In this document: positions 8,211 through 12,315 of the stretch, piece by piece | Numbering within the stretch: position 1 is the first letter of the stretch | Layout of the letters: each line of letters begins with the position of its first letter | From: Eudoraea sp. | Lineage (GTDB): Bacteria; Bacteroidota; Bacteroidia; Flavobacteriales; Flavobacteriaceae | Length of the DNA stretch: 12,315 nt | Assembly (NCBI GenBank): GCA_024642325.1 | Contig: JAHEBI010000028.1 | Span: 1-12,315, forward strand | Direction of reading: 5' to 3' | Made by a program: the position numbers and the translations under genes | The notes under the pieces: model-generated | The model's input: only the letters and a program-made list of their open reading frames with translations | Databases searched by the model: none | Told to the model about the DNA's origin: nothing

Positions 8211-8326
8211 TTTTTGCATGCATCTGACAAAAATCAGCTATTTGAATATAATAAGTCATTGCCGCCTATATTTTCAATTGATACTTTGAATATATGGAAC
8301 TACTTATCTATCTGGTCCGCAGGAAT

Positions 8327-8349
8327 AACTAGTTTTGTTCAAAACAGTT
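8327..8349 (+). promoter_or_regulatory. Candidate -7 element of the GAF gene overlapped by a dyad
   Basis: TAGTTTTG (8330-8337) matches TAnnTTTG exactly and would give a leader of about 50 nt before the ATG at 8393. No good -33 TTTG is seen at normal spacing. The box lies in a dyad: AACT then GTTTTG (8332-8337), TT, CAAAAC (8340-8345) then AGTT (8346-8349), with one extra A at 8331. A protein on this dyad would cover the promoter. Confidence 0.4.
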
Positions 8350-8392
8350 AATTTTAAATTCCCATTTTCAATACTTTTACAAAAAAATTACC

Positions 8393-8845
8393 ATGCTGAC
8401 TGAATTACGCTCAAATATAGAATCTATAGTCAACGACAATAAGGTTGGGGTAGACCAACGGCTTCAGCAAATATGTGATCTGTTGCGAGATAAAATTCCA
8501 TATTATGACTGGGTAGGTTTTTACTTTAGAAATGGAAATAAAGAAGAGCTAAAGCTTGGACCGTATGCCGGTGAACCTACAGACCATACTATAATTCCTT
8601 TTGGAAAAGGAATTTGTGGTCAGGTAGCCCTCAGCAATGAAAATTTTGTGGTGCCGGATGTAAGAGCTCAGGATAATTATATTGCCTGCAGCATCAATGT
8701 TAAAGCAGAAATTGTTGTTCCCTTATTTTTAAATGGGGAAAATATCGGCCAAATTGATATTGATTCCAATACCCCGGACCCTTTTAACAAGGATGATGAG
8801 GAATTTTTAGAATTCGTTAATGAACAGGTAGCTAAAATTCTTTAA
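8393..8845 (+). CDS. GAF-domain protein, probable free methionine-R-sulfoxide reductase (fRMsr/MsrC-like)
   Basis: Single-GAF cytoplasmic protein of 150 residues, the usual size for fRMsr, which reduces free methionine-R-sulfoxide using cysteine chemistry. Family signatures are visible: YDWVGFYF (38-45), IPFGKGICG (68-76), the IAC motif with C99, EIVVPL (106-111) and IGQIDIDS (118-125). C75 and C99 align with E. coli MsrC C94 and C118. E106, D122 and D124 match the acidic residues that hold the substrate amino group. The position of E. coli C84 is G60 here, and the Asp after the last cysteine is S100. The yeast enzyme is reported to use the two cysteines kept here, so activity is plausible but unproven; a ligand-sensing GAF protein is the alternative. 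A candidate promoter lies at 8330-8337. It is followed 93 nt later by purH. No recognisable Shine-Dalgarno sequence precedes the start. Confidence 0.88.
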   Translation: MLTELRSNIESIVNDNKVGVDQRLQQICDLLRDKIPYYDWVGFYFRNGNKEELKLGPYAGEPTDHTIIPFGKGICGQVALSNENFVVPDVRAQDNYIACSINVKAEIVVPLFLNGENIGQIDIDSNTPDPFNKDDEEFLEFVNEQVAKIL

Positions 8846-8877
8846 AACTTTAACTCTTTTGTTAATAACCCAATCCC

Positions 8878-8905
8878 TTTTGTAGCTTCAAAAAAATTAC
8901 ATTTG
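8878..8905 (+). promoter_or_regulatory. Candidate purH promoter (-33 TTTTG, -7 TACATTTG)
   Basis: TACATTTG (8898-8905) is an exact TAnnTTTG element. TTTTG (8878-8882) sits 15 nt upstream, a little closer than the usual Bacteroidota -33 spacing. The start of transcription would be near 8911, giving a leader of roughly 28 nt to the ATG at 8939. This argues against the in-frame TTG at 8903, which lies inside the promoter element. Confidence 0.55.
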
Positions 8906-8938
8906 TGTCCTTTAAGACTTCTATTTAAGCACCAAAAA

Positions 8939-10471
8939 ATGAGCACTACAAAAAAAATAAATTCCGCGCTGATTTCAGTATTCCATAAAGACGGCCTTGA
9001 ACCTATTGTCCGTAAATTTAACGAGCTCGGCATTTTAATTTACTCCACAGGCGGTACAGAAAAATTTATACGAGAATTGGGAATTGATGTAATTCCTGTC
9101 GAAGACGTAACCAGTTATCCCTCTATTTTGGGCGGAAGGGTAAAAACACTTCATCCAAAGGTGTTTGGAGGCATTTTAAACAGGCAGGATAACGAAAGTG
9201 ATGTGGCCCAATTAGAAGAGTTTAATATCCCTCAATTGGATGTTATTATTGTGGACCTTTATCCTTTTGAAAAAACAGTCGCCAGTGGTGCATCTGAACA
9301 GGAAATTATTGAAAAGATTGATATTGGGGGAATCTCGCTGATACGGGCTGCGGCAAAAAATTACAAAGATGTACTATGTGTTTCTTCTGTGGAAGATTAT
9401 CAGGAATTCCTTGAACTTATGAATACTAATGGAGGTGAGACCACCCTGGAAGACAGAAGGAAATTTGCTACCAAAGCATTTAATGTATCTTCCCATTACG
9501 ACACGGCTATCTTCAACTACTTTAACAAAGATCACCATGAAGGTGCCTTAAAGATTAGTGAAACCAGGGCAAAGGTTTTGCGATATGGTGAAAACCCGCA
9601 TCAAAAAGGGTTCTTTTTTGGAGATTTTGAAGCCATGTTTACCAAACTGCATGGCAAAGAATTGTCTTATAATAATTTATTGGACGTTGACGCTGCCATA
9701 AATTTGATGAATGAATTTAAAAATGATGATCCAACATTTGCCATTTTAAAACACAATAATGCCTGCGGATTAGCTACCCGGAGCACTATACACAAGGCAT
9801 ACGTCGATGCTTTGGCGGGAGATCCTGTATCTGCTTTCGGAGGAATATTGATAAGTAACGTTAAGATTGACAAACCAACAGCGGAAGAAATTCATAATCT
9901 ATTCTGCGAGGTAGTCATTGCCCCTGGTTATGATGAAGATGCGCTAAATGTCTTAAAAGGAAAGAAGAACAGAATTGTGTTAATTCAAAAAGAAACTCCT
10001 CTTCCTGAAATGTTGGTAAGAACCTGTCTGAATGGTTTTCTTCTACAGGACAAAGATTTTAAAACGGATAAACTTCAGGATTTAGACTATGTGACCACTA
10101 AGAAGCCGGACCCCCGGGAATTGGATGACCTCATCTTTGCATCTAAATTATGTAAGCATACAAAATCCAACACAATTGTTCTGGCAAAAAACAAACAATT
10201 ATGTGCCAGCGGTACAGGGCAAACTTCAAGGGTTGATGCCTTAAACCAGGCCATTCACAAGGCAAAATCTTTTAATTTTGATTTGGAAGGTGCAGTAATG
10301 GCCAGTGATGCGTTTTTTCCTTTTCCGGATTGTGTTGAGATTTCAAATAATAATGGTATTAAAAGCGTTATTCAACCAGGAGGATCAATTAAGGATCAAT
10401 TGAGCATCGATTTTTGTAACGAAAATGAAATGTCAATGGTAATGACCGGCACTCGTCATTTTAAGCATTAA
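8939..10471 (+). CDS. purH: Bifunctional AICAR formyltransferase / IMP cyclohydrolase
   Basis: Cytoplasmic enzyme for the last two steps of de novo purine synthesis: AICAR plus 10-formyl-THF to FAICAR, then ring closure to IMP. The protein has 510 residues, normal for PurH. The N-terminal MGS-like cyclohydrolase domain (about 5-150) has YSTGGT (35-40) and GRVKTLHPKVFGG (66-78). The formyltransferase domain (about 200-510) has RYGENPHQ (215-222), the catalytic K271-H272 in the LKHNNACG motif, SAFGG (298-302), SDAFFPFPD (456-464) and the C-terminal TGTRHFKH. The start is set at 8939 because MSTTKKINSAL begins at the family's usual point; the longer frame from TTG at 8903 adds residues unlike PurH and starts inside the promoter element. 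It is probably transcribed from its own promoter, with mreB following 55 nt downstream. All key motifs look intact. Confidence 0.97.
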   Translation: MSTTKKINSALISVFHKDGLEPIVRKFNELGILIYSTGGTEKFIRELGIDVIPVEDVTSYPSILGGRVKTLHPKVFGGILNRQDNESDVAQLEEFNIPQLDVIIVDLYPFEKTVASGASEQEIIEKIDIGGISLIRAAAKNYKDVLCVSSVEDYQEFLELMNTNGGETTLEDRRKFATKAFNVSSHYDTAIFNYFNKDHHEGALKISETRAKVLRYGENPHQKGFFFGDFEAMFTKLHGKELSYNNLLDVDAAINLMNEFKNDDPTFAILKHNNACGLATRSTIHKAYVDALAGDPVSAFGGILISNVKIDKPTAEEIHNLFCEVVIAPGYDEDALNVLKGKKNRIVLIQKETPLPEMLVRTCLNGFLLQDKDFKTDKLQDLDYVTTKKPDPRELDDLIFASKLCKHTKSNTIVLAKNKQLCASGTGQTSRVDALNQAIHKAKSFNFDLEGAVMASDAFFPFPDCVEISNNNGIKSVIQPGGSIKDQLSIDFCNENEMSMVMTGTRHFKH

Positions 10472-10477
10472 TTTTAC

Positions 10478-10485
10478 TACTTTTG
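10478..10485 (+). promoter_or_regulatory. Candidate -7 promoter element of mreB
   Basis: TACTTTTG is an exact TAnnTTTG match, 6 nt after the purH stop and 41 nt before the mreB start. A TTTT stretch (10459-10462) sits near the -33 distance but lacks the final G. The element would let mreBC be transcribed separately from purH, starting at about 10491. Confidence 0.45.
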
Positions 10486-10526
10486 TCGATGAAATATACC
10501 TTTTAACCGAAACCTAATTAACGCGA

Positions 10527-11555
10527 ATGGGATTTTTTGATTTCTTAACTGAAGAAATAGCTATCGACCTGGGTACTGCGAATACGCTTATTATCCATGG
10601 AGACAAGGTGGTTGTGGACAGTCCGTCTATTGTTGCAAGAGACAGGATTACCGGTAAAATAATTGCTGTAGGAAAAGAGGCGAGTATGATGCAGGGGAAA
10701 ACCCATGAAAATATTAAAACAATCCGACCGCTCAAAGATGGGGTGATCGCCGATTTTGATGCTTCTGAAAAAATGATCAATATGTTCATTAAGAACATCC
10801 CTGCTCTTAAGAAAAAATGGTTTCCACCGGCATTGCGGATGGTGATTTGCATTCCTTCCGGGATTACAGAAGTAGAAATGCGGGCTGTAAAGGAATCTGC
10901 TGAGCGTGTAAATGGCAAAGAAGTATATCTTATTCATGAACCCATGGCGGCCGCAATTGGTATTGGCCTGGATATTATGCAACCCAAGGGAAATATGATT
11001 GTGGATATTGGGGGTGGAACTACCGAAATAGCGGTAATTGCTTTAGGAGGAATTGTTTGTGACAAATCGGTTAAAATAGCTGGTGATGTATTTACCAATG
11101 ACATTATCTACTATATGCGTACCCAACATAACCTTTATGTAGGTGAAAGTACCGCAGAGAATATAAAAATAACCATAGGCTCGGCTACCGAAGACCTTCA
11201 ATCCCCACCGGATGAGATGTCTGTACAGGGGAGGGATTTGCTTACCGGGAAACCCAAGCAGGTTTCTATTTCATTCAGAGAGATTGCCAAAGCATTGGAC
11301 AAATCCATTTTACGGGTGGAAGATGCTGTGATGGAAACTTTATCTCAAACCCCACCGGAATTGGCGGCAGATATTTACAATACCGGAATTTACCTTGCCG
11401 GTGGTGGATCTATGCTGCGCGGATTGGATAGAAGGCTATCTCAAAAGACCGACCTGCCTGTTTATATTGCAGAAGACCCTTTAAGAGCTGTAGTGAGAGG
11501 AACCGGTATAGCACTTAAAAACCTGGAACGCTATAAAAGTATTCTTATTAAATAA
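10527..11555 (+). CDS. mreB: Rod-shape-determining actin homologue MreB
   Basis: Bacterial actin that polymerises with ATP beneath the inner membrane and guides the lateral-wall synthesis machinery. The protein has 342 residues, normal for MreB. The N-terminal MGFFDFLTEE is consistent with a short amphipathic membrane-binding end. The actin-fold ATP-site motifs are in order: phosphate 1 IDLGTANTL (13-21), the conserved stretch IRPLKDGVIADF (66-77), HEPMAAAIG (137-145), phosphate 2 IVDIGGGTTEIAV (158-170), GESTAENIK (206-214) and the adenosine motif LAGGGSML (290-297). The start at 10527 gives the canonical N terminus directly before the first strand. It lies 55 nt after purH, with a -7 promoter match in the gap, and 66 nt before mreC. 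No oddities were seen. Confidence 0.98.
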   Translation: MGFFDFLTEEIAIDLGTANTLIIHGDKVVVDSPSIVARDRITGKIIAVGKEASMMQGKTHENIKTIRPLKDGVIADFDASEKMINMFIKNIPALKKKWFPPALRMVICIPSGITEVEMRAVKESAERVNGKEVYLIHEPMAAAIGIGLDIMQPKGNMIVDIGGGTTEIAVIALGGIVCDKSVKIAGDVFTNDIIYYMRTQHNLYVGESTAENIKITIGSATEDLQSPPDEMSVQGRDLLTGKPKQVSISFREIAKALDKSILRVEDAVMETLSQTPPELAADIYNTGIYLAGGGSMLRGLDRRLSQKTDLPVYIAEDPLRAVVRGTGIALKNLERYKSILIK

Positions 11556-11621
11556 CCTGAGTTCTGTGAGGATTTAAGTAAATACTTGGCATCTCATTTA
11601 AACACTTAACTTAACAAGTGA

Positions 11622-12315
11622 ATGCAGCAGATAATCAATTTTATCATTAGGTATAAAACCACGCTGCTTTACTTATTATTGCTGTTAATTTCCCTGGCAT
11701 TTACCATCGACTCCCATTCTTATCATCGGTCAAAATACTTTAATTCAGCAAACTGGGTATCCGGTTCTATTTACAATACCGCTGATGGTATTACCCAGTA
11801 CTTCGACCTGGATGAGGAAAACAGGAAACTGGTCGAAGAAAACAAACAATTACGAAATTTACTTTTGAACCAGGGTATTGAAGATAGTAATCAATTAGAT
11901 ACCACTACATTTGATTTTACGGTTACTTCAGCCAGAATCATTAAGAACAGTTATGCAAGCCCGAATAATTATATCACCATAAATAAAGGTACAAACCATG
12001 GTATAAAACAGGATATGGGTGTAATTACCGCCAATGGAATTCTTGGTATTATAGAACATACCACAAAAAATTATGCTTCGGTTCAAAGTATCCTAAACAT
12101 CAAATCAAACATAAATGCCAAAATTAAGAATACCAATTATTTTGGTTCTTTGGTCTGGGACGGGCAACATTATAATCAGGTAGAGCTGGAAGATATCCCC
12201 CGATTGGTGCCTCTTTTAGTTGGTGATACCATTGTAACAGGAGCCATGTCGAGCATTTTTCCGGAGAATATTCCAATCGGGACCATTAAAAAGTTTGATC
12301 TGAATGTATCAAAGA
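11622..12315 (+). CDS. mreC: Rod-shape-determining protein MreC (3' end cut by window edge)
   Basis: Bitopic inner-membrane protein of the elongasome that links MreB to periplasmic cell-wall synthesis enzymes. I translated 231 residues before the window ends; the family is usually about 270-300. It has a short cytoplasmic N terminus, one membrane helix (about 12-28), a charged coiled-coil segment (about 62-84) and then the periplasmic beta-domain. The MreC motifs NKGTNHGIKQDMGVIT (121-136), NGILGIIEH (138-146) and the later VGDTIVTGAMSSIFPENIPIGTI region (200-222) are visible. The start at 11622 is the first ATG that gives a short N terminus before the helix. No Shine-Dalgarno sequence is evident. 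No promoter is clear in the 66-nt gap after mreB, so co-transcription with mreB is likely. mreD, a PBP2-type mrdA and rodA are expected next but lie outside. Confidence 0.95.
   Translation, partial: MQQIINFIIRYKTTLLYLLLLLISLAFTIDSHSYHRSKYFNSANWVSGSIYNTADGITQYFDLDEENRKLVEENKQLRNLLLNQGIEDSNQLDTTTFDFTVTSARIIKNSYASPNNYITINKGTNHGIKQDMGVITANGILGIIEHTTKNYASVQSILNIKSNINAKIKNTNYFGSLVWDGQHYNQVELEDIPRLVPLLVGDTIVTGAMSSIFPENIPIGTIKKFDLNVSK

Larger units (their letters stand above)
8113..8392. other. Divergent intergenic spacer between the copper operon and the core genes
   Basis: About 280 AT-rich bases separate the minus-strand copper operon from the plus-strand GAF gene. I see no convincing gene. A 66-codon open frame (8151-8351, plus) has no recognisable domain, covers the promoter and dyad elements, and is probably chance. 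The spacer holds a TAnnTTTG match for each direction (8121-8128 minus, 8330-8337 plus), the inverted repeat 8191-8210, the 8-bp palindrome TGCATGCA (8215-8222) and a dyad over the plus-strand -7 match (8327-8349). It is the natural place for copper-responsive control, but no regulator gene lies in the window. Confidence 0.6.

Noticed and set aside
8191..8216. Intrinsic terminator at the inverted repeat plus T5
   Set aside because: The stem is AT-rich and no plus-strand gene ends upstream, so an operator is more likely. Kept as a lesser alternative.
8151..8351. Open frame of 66 codons on the plus strand in the divergent spacer
   Set aside because: No recognisable domain or signal, AT-rich random-looking protein, and it covers the promoter and dyad elements. 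Probably chance, though not excluded.
8903..8938. Longer purH start at TTG 8903, adding 12 residues
   Set aside because: The TTG is part of the TACATTTG promoter element, so it would not be in the mRNA, and the added residues do not resemble a PurH N terminus. ATG 8939 fits the family.
10514..10982. Minus-strand open frames opposite mreB
   Set aside because: Antisense shadows of a highly conserved gene with intact actin-fold motifs on the plus strand.
11576..11620. Short dyads in the mreB-mreC gap (AAGTA-AA-TACTT at 11576-11587; CACTT...AAGTG at 11603-11620)
   Set aside because: Arms of only 5 bp in AT-rich sequence are expected by chance, and no T run or promoter accompanies them.

Overview
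The window looks like a Bacteroidota chromosome, most likely of a flavobacterium (Flavobacteriaceae). The evidence is the purH-mreB-mreC gene order, a DUF3347 lipoprotein and an HYC_CC_PP-type small protein (families I know mainly from this phylum), the long Bacteroidota form of CusA, start codons without clear Shine-Dalgarno sequences, and several exact matches to the Bacteroidota -7 promoter element TAnnTTTG. No RNA gene, CRISPR array, insertion sequence or integrase was seen.

Left two thirds (1-8112, all on the minus strand): a copper/silver export operon. Read in its own direction it starts with a small secreted Cys/Met protein (7690-8112). It continues with a CusA-type RND pump (3812-7579), a TolC/CusC-type outer membrane channel (2598-3815, overlapping cusA by 4 nt), a DUF3347 lipoprotein (1997-2542) and a CopA-type P1B ATPase (1-1993, cut by the window edge). 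The ATPase would move cytoplasmic Cu+/Ag+ across the inner membrane, and the RND pump plus channel would expel periplasmic metal through the outer membrane. The two small proteins probably bind metal in the envelope. No CusB-type adaptor gene is visible; the DUF3347 protein follows cusC where an adaptor might be expected.

Divergent spacer (8113-8392): about 280 bp, AT-rich and without a convincing gene. It holds a -7 promoter match facing each way, a perfect 8-bp inverted repeat (8191-8210) and a second dyad over the plus-strand -7 match.

Right third (8393-12315, plus strand): core genes. These are a GAF-domain protein resembling free methionine-R-sulfoxide reductase, purH (the last two steps of IMP synthesis), mreB (rod-shape actin) and mreC (its membrane partner, cut by the right edge). 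purH and mreB each have their own -7 element. Hand counts on a few lines suggest the copper genes are richer in G+C than the core genes, which would fit later acquisition of the metal module beside a conserved locus.
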